Positions 44,894 to 58,010 of a stretch of DNA of 64,000 nucleotides are shown here, piece by piece (position 1 is the first letter of the stretch; every line of letters starts with the position of its first letter). Location: assembly GCF_900187305.1 (NCBI RefSeq), contig NZ_LT906434.1, positions 992,001 to 1,056,000 of the forward strand, read 5' to 3'. A model generated the notes under the pieces. That model made no database searches and had not been told where the DNA came from. It saw only the letters and a program-made list of their open reading frames with translations. The DNA comes from Neisseria zoodegmatis. Its GTDB lineage: Bacteria; Pseudomonadota; Gammaproteobacteria; Burkholderiales; Neisseriaceae. The position numbers were made by a program, and so were the translations under genes.

Positions 44894-47242
44894 ACTGCTG
44901 TTGATGCCGACTTACCGCTGTCGTCCTACATCAACCAATCGGCTAAGTTTACGGTAACACCGGTAAGCTCTGATGCGTTGGGATTGATCGAAGGGATGTT
45001 GGCTCCCGAGCCGTTGAAGGAATGGAGCGGCATCATCACATCCTGTGAGAAGTTGTCGGTATCGGCGGACGAGACCCGTTACCGCATGGTATTGGAACCC
45101 CGCATCGCCGCATTGAAGCACCACCGCACTTCGCGTCTGTTTCAAAACCAAAACGTGCCCGACATTATTTCGTCGCTGTTGAAACACCACGGCTTCTCCG
45201 GCGTCGATTTCCGTTTCAATACCTCACGCGAATACGGTGTACGCGAGTATGTGACCCAGTATCAGGAATCCGACTTTGCCTTTCTCAACCGGCTGTGCGA
45301 AGAAGAAGGGATTTGGTATGCCTTCGAGCAGAATGCCCAATATGGCGATGTGGCGGTATTCGGTGACGATACCGCCCATTATTTTCGCGGTAATACCTCT
45401 CCCTATCCCTACCGCCCCCACGGCGGATTGGAGAGCGTCGGCGAGGAAGCGGTGTTCGCCTTACAGGTGAAACACAACCCGATTCTCGAATCCATCCGCG
45501 TCGGCGACTACAACTACCGCGATGCCGATACCGACTTATCGTCCGCAGTAACGGCGAAGGGTACGGAAACCGACAGCAGCGTCTTACTCGGCAGCGACAG
45601 CCATTGGGGTTTGCATCAAAAAACACCCGAAGAAGCCCAACTTCAGACGGCCTTACTGCAACAGCTCGACCACAGCCGCCGTATCGTCGCTTCCGGCAGC
45701 GGCAACATCACCGCGCTTCGCCCCGGTCTGGTGTTTCAGACGGCCCCGAGCTTCAGCGAAGCACCCAACGGCTGGTTGGCGGTATCGCTCACCCACAGCG
45801 GCAGCCGCGACCAAGCATACAGCCATACTTTCACCGCCATTCCCGCCGACAGCATCTTCCGCCCCGAACGCATCACCCCGTTGCCGAAGATCCAAGGCAG
45901 CCTTCCCGCCAGAGTCACCAGCCCCGGCAACTACACCTACGCCTATATCGACAATATGGGCCGTTACCGCGTCAAACTGCCGTTCGACCTTGATGAATGG
46001 AGTCCGGGCGGAGAAAGCCGTCCCATCCGCTTAGCCAAGCCCTATGCCGGCCCCGACTACGGCCAACACTTCCCGCTGCACGAAGGCACCGAAGTAATGC
46101 TGTCGTTCGTACAGGGCAATCCCGACAGGCCCTACATCAGCGGAGTGATGCACGACAGTTCCCACCCCGACCACGTGCCTGCCGATTGGAACACCCGCAA
46201 CGTTATCCGTACTTGGGCGAATAATAAGCTGCGCATGGAAGACAAACAGGGGCAGGAACACATCAAATTGGCGACCGAATACGGCAAAACCCAACTCAAC
46301 CTCGGTCATATCGTCGACGGCCAAAGACAGAAACGCGGCGACAACGGCGAAGGCTTCGAGCTGCGTACCGATAGTTGGGGCTCATTACGGGCGGGGAAAG
46401 GCTTGTTCATCAGTACCGACGCCCAAAATCAGGCTTCGGGACAGGTATTGGATATGGATGCCGCCATCGCCCAAATGGAACAGGCACTCAGTTTGGCTAA
46501 AAGCCTTAACAAAGCCGCCCATACCGCCAAAAACGAAGCCACCGAAGCCGAAGAACAGGCAGGCCGTCTGAACGACAGCCTCAAACAGCTGCAACGTTCG
46601 GGCATCATCCAATCCGCCCCCGACGGCATCGCCAGCGCCACCCCGCAAAGCCAACTGCACACCGCCGGCCAACACATCCACCACATCAGCGGCGGCGACA
46701 CCGACATCAGCACCGGCAGCAACTTCACCGTCCATGCGGTAGAGAGCGTCAACCTGTTTGCGCAAAGCAAAGGGGCCAAACTCCAAACCAATCAAGGCAA
46801 AGTAGAGATTCAGGCACAAAACGACGAGATGCAGCTCAACGCCCTCAAAGACGCGACCATTACCAGCAGCGCGGGCAAAGTGACCGTGGCGGCCAAAGAC
46901 GAAATCCTGCTCACCAGCGGCGGCGGTTATATCAAGATAAAAGACGGCAACATCGAACTGGGCTGCCCGAAGATGGTGTGGGTGAAGTGCGCGGGGTTTC
47001 AGGTGATGGGGCCGAGGAGCTTAAGTCAGATGTTTAATACTTTACCTAAAACTAAATTCGATCAAGAAATTTTGGTTAAAACCCCTTCAGTAAAACCGAT
47101 TGCTAACCGTCGCTTTATTCTTACCCGTTCAGACGGCACTAAGATTCAAGGTGTAACTGATGCAAATGGTAGTACGGGTATTCAGCGTAATGACGCTACT
47201 TTGGAAAAAATTACTTTAACAATTCTACCGAAAGAAAATTAA
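44894..47242 (+). pseudogene. vgrG: T6SS spike protein VgrG, 5'-truncated (orphan)
   Basis: The reading frame opens directly after the putP stop, in the same frame, with DADLPLSSYINQSAKFTV, about 40 residues into a normal VgrG. The usual N-terminal beta strands, start codon and ribosome binding site are missing. The only in-frame initiation candidate is a TTG at 44978 without a Shine-Dalgarno site. The rest is complete: gp27-like domain, OB-fold (NMGRYRVKLPFDLDEWSPGG), HEGTEVMLSF, a DUF2345 region, and a C-terminal extension of about 70 residues (from SVKPIANRRFILTR) that looks transthyretin-like and could carry the effector. It carries several uptake sequences. The next gene begins two bases after its stop. 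Probably not functional as it stands, unless it is expressed from the TTG. Confidence 0.8.
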
Positions 47243-48122
47243 TTATGAGCGATCATCAGCCTAAAATATTAAATATCCAACTTAATCATTTAGGTCAACC
47301 TACCGCACATGCTTATTTGACAGAAAGTTCTGATACCCAGCGTTGTGAAGTGCGTATTAAAGACAGAGTTGTGCCTATCTTATTTTCACCGGGCATTATG
47401 GGCAGTAATCTAAAATGTCGAGATGTTTGGAGCGGCAGAAAAACGCCTGTTTTATTGACTGATGCAGAGGAATTAGCCAAGACAGAGGTTGATAATTCTT
47501 GGCAGCCTCCTACTTCTCTTGGAGAAATGGTATATACACTTTTCACAAGCATATTCCGAACGAAAGAAATGAGAAGAAGGGAAATGAATCCGGATGTTGC
47601 TTTTGTGGATTGGGACAGCAATAAAATTAGGCCTCTACCCAAAAAAATGACTTACATTGAGAAGGAAAATAACAAAACTGAACAACAAGACGAGCAAAAT
47701 AAAGAAGAGGCTCAAAAATCTGCCAAGAAGCCTTTTCAAGAAAAAGAGGAAATGAAGGAATCACAAAAAATTGCCGAAGAGGCCAAAAGGCGTGGCTGGG
47801 GTACTGTTTATCAAGGCAATTATACACCTTTTTTAGCGTTCTTAGAAGATACGTTAAATACCATACCTGCCTATGAATCACTAGATGAATACGAAAAACT
47901 TGCTTCAAGTGGTGTTTGGCAATCTTTGCTGCCTTTATTCAATCCGCAATCTAGTCAATCAACTCCGCAAGAGCAAGTATCAGATAGCACCAGTGAAGCA
48001 CAAACTGCACAAGATACTAAACAATTAGCACAATGGCTGCAAAAAGCTGCTGATTGTGAATTTCGTGTATATGCTTGTGGCTACAACTGGCTTAGGGATA
48101 ACCAAGAATCAGGAAATGGTTA

Positions 48123-48835
48123 GGGGCTGTACTAGATAAGCCCTAAACATCACACCATTTTCGCAGCATTTTAAGCTGCTCAGACGGTGTGCCAAAATTA
48201 AAACGAAATTCGCATTCTTTCAAGAACAGCGAGAAAGATTTGCGGTCGATACCGTTGTATTTACGAAGTACCCGTTTTGCCTGATTCCAAAAATTTTCGA
48301 TGCCGTTAATGTGACTCTGACGATCAACAAATAATTTGCTGTGGTTGATACGATGATGGGTAAAACCACTCACATCCAACACGTCATAACTGCTCAGACA
48401 GTCTGTATAGACTATGCTATCCGGCATGATTTTATTTGTAATAACAGGCAATAAGCTTTCCCGTTTGGCGTTTTCTACCACCACGGTATAAACCTTACCG
48501 CCGCGTTTGAGGATGCCAAAAACCACCACTTTCCCTGCGGCGCCACGACCGCGTTTGCCTTTACGGTGCCCACCAAAATAACTTTCATCCAATTCGACAG
48601 CACCATCAAAAACCGCATCGGCCTCCAAAGCAAGATGATGGCTGATGACTTCGCGGATTTTGCGGTAGAACAGAGCCGCTGAATTGGAATGGATGCCTAA
48701 CAAATCGGCAGCAGAACGGGCCGTTACTTCAAGCACAAAAAATTGAAGCAACTTCTTTTGAATACTCTTTTTTAATTTACAATGAGTTATCTTCATTTTT
48801 GCAGTCTAGCATGACTGCTTATCTAGTACAGCCCC
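48123..48835 (-). mobile_element. IS1016-type insertion sequence (IS1595 family)
   Basis: 713 bp with 18-bp perfect terminal inverted repeats, GGGGCTGTACTAGATAAG at 48123-48140 and its complement at 48818-48835. It is flanked by a perfect 8-bp target duplication AATGGTTA (48115-48122 and 48836-48843), the size expected for this family. The transposase appears intact, so the insertion may be recent. Confidence 0.95.
48143..48796 (-). CDS. IS1016-type transposase (IS1595 family)
   Basis: 217 residues. The ISXO2-like DDE domain has the segments DGAVELDESYFGGHRKGK, YTDCLSSYD and INGIENFWNQAKR with plausible catalytic acids. There is no N-terminal zinc finger, as in the short IS1016 group. No frameshift. 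Confidence 0.92.
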   Translation of the reverse strand: MKITHCKLKKSIQKKLLQFFVLEVTARSAADLLGIHSNSAALFYRKIREVISHHLALEADAVFDGAVELDESYFGGHRKGKRGRGAAGKVVVFGILKRGGKVYTVVVENAKRESLLPVITNKIMPDSIVYTDCLSSYDVLDVSGFTHHRINHSKLFVDRQSHINGIENFWNQAKRVLRKYNGIDRKSFSLFLKECEFRFNFGTPSEQLKMLRKWCDV

Positions 48836-49970
48836 AATGGTTATTATTATTCCAAAAGTGTTGAATATTTTGAAGCGGATAAAAAAACAAATAAAAAATA
48901 TGGTCATAGCGATTTGAAGAGCCGTATACAAAAAATTTTAGAAGAAAGCAAAAAAACCGACAGTAAATGCGATGAAGTCATTATTCTTACCCACTCTATG
49001 GGTGGCTTGGTTGGAAGAGCCTATGCAAAAGAGCAGAAAGGCCAGCATCTTGCAGGCATCTATCATAATGTTATGCCTGCTACAGGTGCCCCGGCATTCT
49101 ATAAGCGCCTGAAAGCTGGATTTGGTGGAGAAGGTGGATTTAAAGGAGATGTTGCTTCTCTTATTTTTGGCTATTCTGCCAAAAGGGTTACTCCGGTATT
49201 GCTCAATTCAGCCGGAGCGATGGAATTAATGCCGTGGATGGATTATCAAGTATTATCAGATAAAACCAATTATTGGTTAAAAATTGTAGAAGAATCTAAT
49301 CCTGAAAAAATTAAATTCCAACTCAATACAGAAGATTTAATGCGGAATCCGCAAGCATGGTATAGCTTATTGCCTGATTTATATGATCATCAAGGGGAAT
49401 TGATGTATCAACAAACCCAATTGAATGATAAAAAAATAAGTGGGAGAAAGCAGACCCTCGTATTAACCCTGGTGGGCTAGTATCTCCAATTAAAGAATTT
49501 CAAGAAATGAATGATAGTGTGCGTTTCAGCGTCATTATGGAAAAAGTAGATGTTTTTCAAAAAAAACACATGGGATTTTATCAATCCGGTAAAACCAATA
49601 TTGCCTATGGCGATGATGGGCAGCATAAGGCATGGGGTAGTATTAGCTGGATGTGTTCCGGTTCCTTAGACGATGTTAGTGAAGATGAATTACGGCAGGC
49701 AAGATTGCTTCAAAGCAACAATATGTATAAAGGGAAAATCACGCTTGAGCTACCTGATAAGCGGCGCTTGTCATTTAAACTGAGTAAAGCACAAGATAGG
49801 GGTGATGGTACAGTGCCTACTGATTCAGGCTGTGCTCCCCAAGGGAAAACGGATGGGCGAATATTTATTGAAAGCGGGTATGAGCATCAAGATTCGTATG
49901 CAGACGGTAGACCCAGTAGAGTTTCCGCATTATTCAGTATTCTTGAATTTGCATCTAGAAAGGAATAATT

Positions 49971-51038
49971 ATGTTTAAAGTAAAAATGAAAATTTATAGC
50001 ATTTGCATGGTTTTTTGTGTCAGCCTTTCATTGTCTGCATGCAGCACCTCTTATACGATTCAACCATCTGAAGGAAAAAAAATTATGAGTAACGCGACAA
50101 CAACTTCATATTGGACGGCACAACCGTTTTGCAGCGGCAGATATCAAATCAGCTTGCCGGCCAATCGTATAGCTGGCACAGGGTGGCTTAGATATAACAA
50201 CTGGCAGGTGATTGTGCAACCCGATTATTGGGTTGATCGTGTGAGGACTATTTCAAAAATACAAAGGGAAAGAAAGGATGGTAGCAAACTATTTATAGAA
50301 AACCGCACTCTTATTCCTGGTCAAGCAATTGCGACCATTACACGAGAAGATTTTATGTGGGACGGTCGACATGTAAGCAAATATGGTATGCCTTATTACG
50401 CCGATTTAAGCTTTAAATTGGGGAAAAATGATGCTTATATTGTTGGCGCATTTTTTAATATTCCTGCTGTTAACGGTAAAGAACCGCCCAACTTCAAACA
50501 GCTCGAAAAAAATAAAATTGATGAAATCATCGGCCATTACCGCAATCACTTTCTCAATAACCTACAAAGCCGCACCGATCACGAAATCCCGCAAAAACCG
50601 GGTATCTGTTTGACCGAAGGCTTTATTGGCGACTCCGGTAACGAGCCGTTCTTCGGCAGTGCCGGCATCAAAATCAAAGATTACACCGACGTTTATGCAG
50701 AATTGACAACGGGCGGTTCGTTGGATGAAGAAGACAAACCGTTATTGAAACGGGACATCGCCACCAATGGCAGTATGTTAAGCAAAATGATGTCGTGGGC
50801 AAAATACTCGACCATCCGCAAAGGCAGCCGCACCATTAACGGCATGTCCGGCAGCGAAAAGCTGGTGAAATGGCAGGGCAACCGTTATTTGTTTGTGTGG
50901 GAGAAAGATGACGGCAGCGTCAACTTTACCATGATGTTCGGTACCAGTGGCAGCAATAAGGCCGGCTCGCCTTTAAGCGAACGAGAAGCCTTAGCGGCAT
51001 GGGATGCGATACTGCCGACATTGAAAAAACGGATTTAA
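49971..51038 (+). CDS. T6SS immunity lipoprotein, Tli4 family
   Basis: 355 residues with a lipoprotein signal (lipobox LSAC, Cys near 24). The periplasmic part has the two-domain Tli4 pattern, an N-terminal half with GRYQISLPANRIAG and a C-terminal half with EPFFGSAGIKIKDY. It would neutralise the cognate Tle4 lipase in the periplasm. It starts two bases after the effector gene. It appears intact although the effector is broken, so it may now protect against related attackers. The second half is closer to the local GC content than the first. A strong terminator follows. Confidence 0.85.
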   Translation: MFKVKMKIYSICMVFCVSLSLSACSTSYTIQPSEGKKIMSNATTTSYWTAQPFCSGRYQISLPANRIAGTGWLRYNNWQVIVQPDYWVDRVRTISKIQRERKDGSKLFIENRTLIPGQAIATITREDFMWDGRHVSKYGMPYYADLSFKLGKNDAYIVGAFFNIPAVNGKEPPNFKQLEKNKIDEIIGHYRNHFLNNLQSRTDHEIPQKPGICLTEGFIGDSGNEPFFGSAGIKIKDYTDVYAELTTGGSLDEEDKPLLKRDIATNGSMLSKMMSWAKYSTIRKGSRTINGMSGSEKLVKWQGNRYLFVWEKDDGSVNFTMMFGTSGSNKAGSPLSEREALAAWDAILPTLKKRI

Positions 51039-51058
51039 CGTTATTGGCTAATCTACTT

Positions 51059-51107
51059 CATCCTAATAAAAAAGCTCCCTGTTAACGGGAGCTTTTTTAT
51101 TAGGATG
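51059..51107. terminator. Bidirectional terminator between the T6SS island and pyrG
   Basis: Perfect 21-bp arms at 51059-51079 and 51087-51107 (core AAAAAAGCTCCC / GGGAGCTTTTTT) with a 7-nt loop; convergent genes on both sides. Confidence 0.92.
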
Positions 51108-51130
51108 AAACAATTCTGTTTCGTTTTTCC

Positions 51131-52879
<1,749 letters not shown>

Positions 52880-54550
52880 TTAAGATTTTTGGGCTTCTTC
52901 GCGCAGTTCGCGGCGGAGGATTTTGCCGACGTTCGATTTAGGCAATTCGTCGCGGAATTCGATGTCTTTCGGCACTTTATAGGCGGTCAGCTCGGTGCGG
53001 CAGAAGGCGATAAGCTCTTCTTTGGTGAGCGAAGGGTCTTTTTTCACAACGAAAAGTTTGAGGGCTTCGCCGGTTTTTTCGCTGGCTACGCCGATACAGG
53101 CCACTTCGAGCACTTTGTCGTGATGGGCGACTACTTCTTCGATTTCGTTGGGATAAACGTTGAAGCCGGAAACGACAATCAGGTCTTTTTTGCGGTCAAC
53201 CAGTTTGAACCAGCCTTTTTCGTCGACAACGGCAATGTCGCCGGTTTCGAGAAAGCCGCGGCCGTCGATGGTTTTGGTGGTTTCTTCGGGGCGGTTCCAA
53301 TAGCCTTTCATCACTTGCGGGCCGCGCACCCACATTTCGCCGGGTTGTCCTATCGGCACTTCTTTGCCGTCGGCATCACGCAGCTCGATTTCGGTGGAAG
53401 GTACGGGCAGACCGATGCTGCCGGTGTAGGAAGGAATGCTGAGCGGGTTGCAGCATACGCCGGGGCTGGCTTCGGTGAGGCCGTAGGCTTCGACAATCGG
53501 CGTGCCGGTGATGTTTTTCCATTTTTCGGCCACGGGTTTTTGGGTGGCCATGCCGCCGGCTAGGGTGAGCTTGAGGGCGGAAAAGTCGATTTCGGCCAGT
53601 TCGGGGCGGTTGACCATGGCGTTAAACAAGGTGTTTACGCCGATGAATACGCTGATTTTTTCTTTTTTCAATTCGCCCATGAAGCCTTTCATGTCGCGCG
53701 GATTGGTAATCAGCAGGATTTTGGCACCGGCTTGGGTGAAAATCATCAGGTTGATGGTTAAAGCCAAGATGTGATACAGCGGCAGCGCGGCAATTACGAT
53801 TTCTTTGCCGGGTTCCAACAGGTTTTTAATCCACTCGGCGGCCTGCTGCATATTGGCGCAAATGTTGCCGTGGGTGAGGATGGCACCTTTGGCCACGCCA
53901 GTGGTGCCGCCGGTGTATTGCAGAAAGGCGGTGTCGTCGCGGGTAAGTGCTACGGGGGTAAACGGATGCGCCGCGCCTTGTTTTAAGGCCGTCTGAAAAG
54001 GAATGATGTTGGCGATGCGGTATTCGGGCACCATTTTTTTGACTTTGCGTACCACAAAGTTCATCAATTTGCCTTTCAGCCCGAACATATCGCCGACGGT
54101 GGCGACAATCACGTTTTTCACTTTGGTGCGCGGCAAAACCAGTTCCAGCGTGTTGGCGAAATTTTCCAGCACCACGATGGTGGTCGCGCCGCTGTCGTTG
54201 AGTTGGTGTTCAAGCTCGCGCGGGGTGTAAAGCGGATTGGTGTTGACCACGATCATGCCTGCTTTCAAGGCACCGAAAAGGGCGACGGGGTATTGCAGCA
54301 GGTTGGGCATCATGATGGCAACGCGTTCGCCGCGCGGCAGTTTGAGGGTGTTTTGCAGAAACGAAGCAAAATCGGTAATCAGCTTGGACGTTTCGGCGTA
54401 AGTGAGGGTTTTGCCCATGTTTTGAAAAGCGGGCAGATGGCTGTGTTTGCCGGCGCTTTCTTGAAACACTTCGATAATCGAGTTGTAGCGTTCGGTGTCG
54501 ATTTCGGCATTGATGCCTTGCTCGTAGCTTTGGAGCCAGATTTTTTCCAT
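52880..54550 (-). CDS. fadD: Long-chain-fatty-acid-CoA ligase
   Basis: Activates fatty acids to acyl-CoA via acyl-AMP. 556 residues from ATG 54550 (MEKIWLQSYEQG; AAGGAA nine bases before). AMP-binding motif YTGGTTGVAKGAILTH; AYGLTEASPGV; GWFKLVDRKKDLIVVSGFNVYP; catalytic Lys in KSNVGKILRR. It is encoded downstream of mnmA with a DUS pair between. An uptake sequence inside is read as FQTAL. Confidence 0.95.
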   Translation of the reverse strand: MEKIWLQSYEQGINAEIDTERYNSIIEVFQESAGKHSHLPAFQNMGKTLTYAETSKLITDFASFLQNTLKLPRGERVAIMMPNLLQYPVALFGALKAGMIVVNTNPLYTPRELEHQLNDSGATTIVVLENFANTLELVLPRTKVKNVIVATVGDMFGLKGKLMNFVVRKVKKMVPEYRIANIIPFQTALKQGAAHPFTPVALTRDDTAFLQYTGGTTGVAKGAILTHGNICANMQQAAEWIKNLLEPGKEIVIAALPLYHILALTINLMIFTQAGAKILLITNPRDMKGFMGELKKEKISVFIGVNTLFNAMVNRPELAEIDFSALKLTLAGGMATQKPVAEKWKNITGTPIVEAYGLTEASPGVCCNPLSIPSYTGSIGLPVPSTEIELRDADGKEVPIGQPGEMWVRGPQVMKGYWNRPEETTKTIDGRGFLETGDIAVVDEKGWFKLVDRKKDLIVVSGFNVYPNEIEEVVAHHDKVLEVACIGVASEKTGEALKLFVVKKDPSLTKEELIAFCRTELTAYKVPKDIEFRDELPKSNVGKILRRELREEAQKS

Positions 54551-54571
54551 AAAGTGAGTTTCCTTGTTGTG

Positions 54572-54610
54572 AGGCCGTCTGAAAATCAGGTTGGCTTTTT
54601 CAGACGGCCT
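54572..54610. terminator. Inverted DUS pair between mnmA and fadD
   Basis: AGGCCGTCTGAAAA (54572-54585) and TTTTCAGACGGCCT (54597-54610); probable mnmA terminator. Confidence 0.8.
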
Positions 54611-54615
54611 GACTG

Positions 54616-55716
54616 TTATTGTGTAATGATAACGGGTTTGTCGGTAGCCGTAATGATGCCGCCGCCCAAGCATACGTCGCCGTCGTAGATTACGGCGGAT
54701 TGGCCGGGGGTAACGGCCCATTGCGGTTCGTCGAACAGCAGCTCGGCGGTTTCGTCGTCGATGTAGCGCAGTTCGCACGGCGCATCGGCCATGCGGTAGC
54801 GGGTTTTGCAGGTGTAACGGCCTTCGGCGGGGCGTTCGGGCAGTGTCCAGCTTAAGTCGTTCATAGTCAGGCTCTTGGTGTAGAGCAGCGGGTGGTCGTG
54901 GCCTTGTACGACGATTAATCGGTTGCGGGTTAAATCTTTGCCGGCAGCAAACCACGGTTCGCCCGCGCCGCCGATGCCCAAACCTTTGCGCTGGCCGATG
55001 GTGTAGAACATCAGGCCGACGTGTCCGCCTACTTTTTTGCCCTCGGGCGTAACCATGTCGCCGTTGTCGGTGGGCAGGTATTGTTGCAGGAACTCGCGGA
55101 ACGGGCGTTCGCCGATAAAGCAGATGCCGGTGCTGTCTTTTTTGGCGGCGGTCGGCAACTCGGCTTCGGCGGCAAGGCGGCGCACTTCGGGTTTTTCCAA
55201 GTCGCCGAGCGGGAAAATGGCGCGTTGGAGCTGGTGCTGTTTGAGGCGGTATAAAAAGTAGCTTTGGTCTTTGTTGTTGTCGAGACCTTTGAGCAGGTAG
55301 TGCACGCCGTTGCGCACTTCTTTGCGGGCGTAGTGGCCGGTGGCAATCACGTCTGCGCCTTGTTCGACGGCGTAGTCGAGAAAGCATTTGAATTTGATTT
55401 CGGCGTTGCACAATACGTCGGGATTGGGCGTGCGGCCTGCTGAATATTCTGTGAGGAAGTAGGCGAAGACGTTGTCTTTGTATTGGGCGGCGAAGTTGAC
55501 GATGTCGATGTCGATGCCGATGATGTCGGCCACGGCGATGGCATCAAACGAGTCTTGTTTGATGCTGCAATATTCGTCGTTGTCGTCGTCTTCCCAGTTT
55601 TGCATGAAAACGCCGCGCACTTGATGGCCTTGTTGTTTGAGCAGATACGCGGTTACGGATGAATCAACGCCGCCGGATAGGCCGACGATGATGTTTTGCG
55701 GAGTGGATGTGTGCAT
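54616..55716 (-). CDS. mnmA: tRNA-specific 2-thiouridylase
   Basis: Makes 2-thiouridine at the wobble position of tRNA-Lys, -Glu and -Gln. 366 residues from ATG 55716. PP-loop GLSGGVDSS, catalytic cysteines in [12 protein letters not shown] and [10 protein letters not shown]. The longer frame upstream overlaps panD on the other strand and is not used. Confidence 0.96.
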   Translation of the reverse strand: MHTSTPQNIIVGLSGGVDSSVTAYLLKQQGHQVRGVFMQNWEDDDNDEYCSIKQDSFDAIAVADIIGIDIDIVNFAAQYKDNVFAYFLTEYSAGRTPNPDVLCNAEIKFKCFLDYAVEQGADVIATGHYARKEVRNGVHYLLKGLDNNKDQSYFLYRLKQHQLQRAIFPLGDLEKPEVRRLAAEAELPTAAKKDSTGICFIGERPFREFLQQYLPTDNGDMVTPEGKKVGGHVGLMFYTIGQRKGLGIGGAGEPWFAAGKDLTRNRLIVVQGHDHPLLYTKSLTMNDLSWTLPERPAEGRYTCKTRYRMADAPCELRYIDDETAELLFDEPQWAVTPGQSAVIYDGDVCLGGGIITATDKPVIITQ

Positions 55717-55933
55717 GTTTGCGGTAGTGTAAACATAATTTAAATGATTGGCGGATTTTAACATTTTTAAGCGGTTTATCACCACCGCGGCGGCATGTGC
55801 GCGTGTGCGGCGGGTAAGTGCTTGGAAAGATTTGTTGAAAAAGACGGGTTTAATGGGTGTACAATAGCGCCTTTTTTCAGACGGCCTCCCAAGCCGTATC
55901 TCATACGCTTTACCATAGAAAGAAACACGCATC

Positions 55934-57234
<1,301 letters not shown>

Positions 57235-57254
57235 TACAGCTAAAGCCGTTGGAT

Positions 57255-57300
57255 AAACATGAGGCCGTCTGAAAAAAGTTTTCAGACGGCCTCATGTTTT
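57255..57300. terminator. DUS hairpin terminator after kdsA
   Basis: AAACATGAGGCCGTCTGAAAA (57255-57275 as AAACATGAGG..TGAAAA) and its exact complement at 57279-57299 form a 21-bp stem with a 3-nt loop and a T-run; convergent with the DUF3108 gene. Confidence 0.85.
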
Positions 57301-57324
57301 GGCTGAATCCTTAAGGCAAAGGCA

Positions 57325-57987
57325 TCAAGGCTTCACGGCTTGACCGTTGATTTTAATACTTGTCAGTTTCAAATCATAGGTTTTGCCGTCGTCGGTGTAA
57401 GTGATTTGGGCAGGTATGTTGTTAAACGCCGGTGCAAAAGCGTAATTTACCGTGCTGTCGCCGCGTTGGATGCGGTATTTGTTCACTTCGGTGCTGCCGC
57501 CGCTGATTTTGTATTGGCCGCTGCCGGTTTTGTTCAGGCCGCCGACACGGTAGATTTTTTTACCGTTGGTAATGCGCAGGCCGGAGGGCAGGGAGGCGTC
57601 GTTGGCGGCCAGCTGCCACGCGAGGGTGAACAAATCCATGGTGGTGCCGGAAGCAGCTTCGGTTTTTTGTTCGCCCGCTTTGCCGTAGGTAACTTTGCCG
57701 CCGCCGAATTTGGCTTCGGCATAGGTTTTGCCGCCGCGCACATCTTTGTAGTAGGAAGGAATCAGGCGGTTGCCCGAAATGGTGCCGCCGGATTCAAAGC
57801 GGATGTTGTACAGCGGCACTTTGATGTGGGAAACGATTTTGTAGCTGTTGCCGTTGCGGTTGAAAGTCATGGTGGCGGGGATGCCGTAGCTGCCTGAATA
57901 TCTCAATTCGGCAGATTGCGGCAGTTCGGCCGCTGCTGCGGGAATGCTCACGGCAAGGGCGAGCAAGGATAAACTGAATTTTTTCAT
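57325..57987 (-). CDS. DUF3108 domain-containing periplasmic protein
   Basis: 220 residues. Sec signal with cleavage after PAAAA near residue 20. The mature protein is a beta-rich DUF3108 domain (SAELRYSGSYGIPATM, IPLYNIRFESGG-like, YRIQRGDSTVNYAFAPAFNNIP). Function is unknown; family members are envelope proteins. purN is upstream on the same strand, 23 bases away. Confidence 0.88.
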   Translation of the reverse strand: MKKFSLSLLALAVSIPAAAAELPQSAELRYSGSYGIPATMTFNRNGNSYKIVSHIKVPLYNIRFESGGTISGNRLIPSYYKDVRGGKTYAEAKFGGGKVTYGKAGEQKTEAASGTTMDLFTLAWQLAANDASLPSGLRITNGKKIYRVGGLNKTGSGQYKISGGSTEVNKYRIQRGDSTVNYAFAPAFNNIPAQITYTDDGKTYDLKLTSIKINGQAVKP

Positions 57988-58010
57988 TTAAGTTCCTCTT
58001 TATGCGGAAA

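Larger units (their letters stand above)
47245..49968 (+). pseudogene. Tle4-like T6SS lipase effector, disrupted by IS1016-type insertion and a frameshift
   Basis: Three reading-frame pieces (47245-48114, 48844-49439 and 49432-49968) rebuild one alpha/beta hydrolase of about 670 residues. The N-terminal part has PILFSPGIMGSNLK (oxyanion region). The second has the nucleophile elbow THSMGGLVG. The third has DRGDGTVPTDSG (acid) and GYEHQDSY (His). An IS with 8-bp duplication AATGGTTA splits the first two; removing it with one repeat copy restores the frame. An A7 run at 49431-49437 puts the third piece out of frame; eight A would restore DKKNKWEKADPRINPGG. It sits directly between vgrG and a Tli4-type immunity gene. 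It is AT-rich compared with its surroundings, which suggests acquisition. PGAP1-like lipase and Tli4 neighbour point to the Tle4 family of phospholipases. Confidence 0.85.

Noticed and set aside
54550..55411. N-terminal extension of fadD to 843 residues
   Set aside because: The added part overlaps mnmA on the same strand in another frame, is Arg-rich and has no family similarity; ATG 54550 has the ribosome binding site and proper start.
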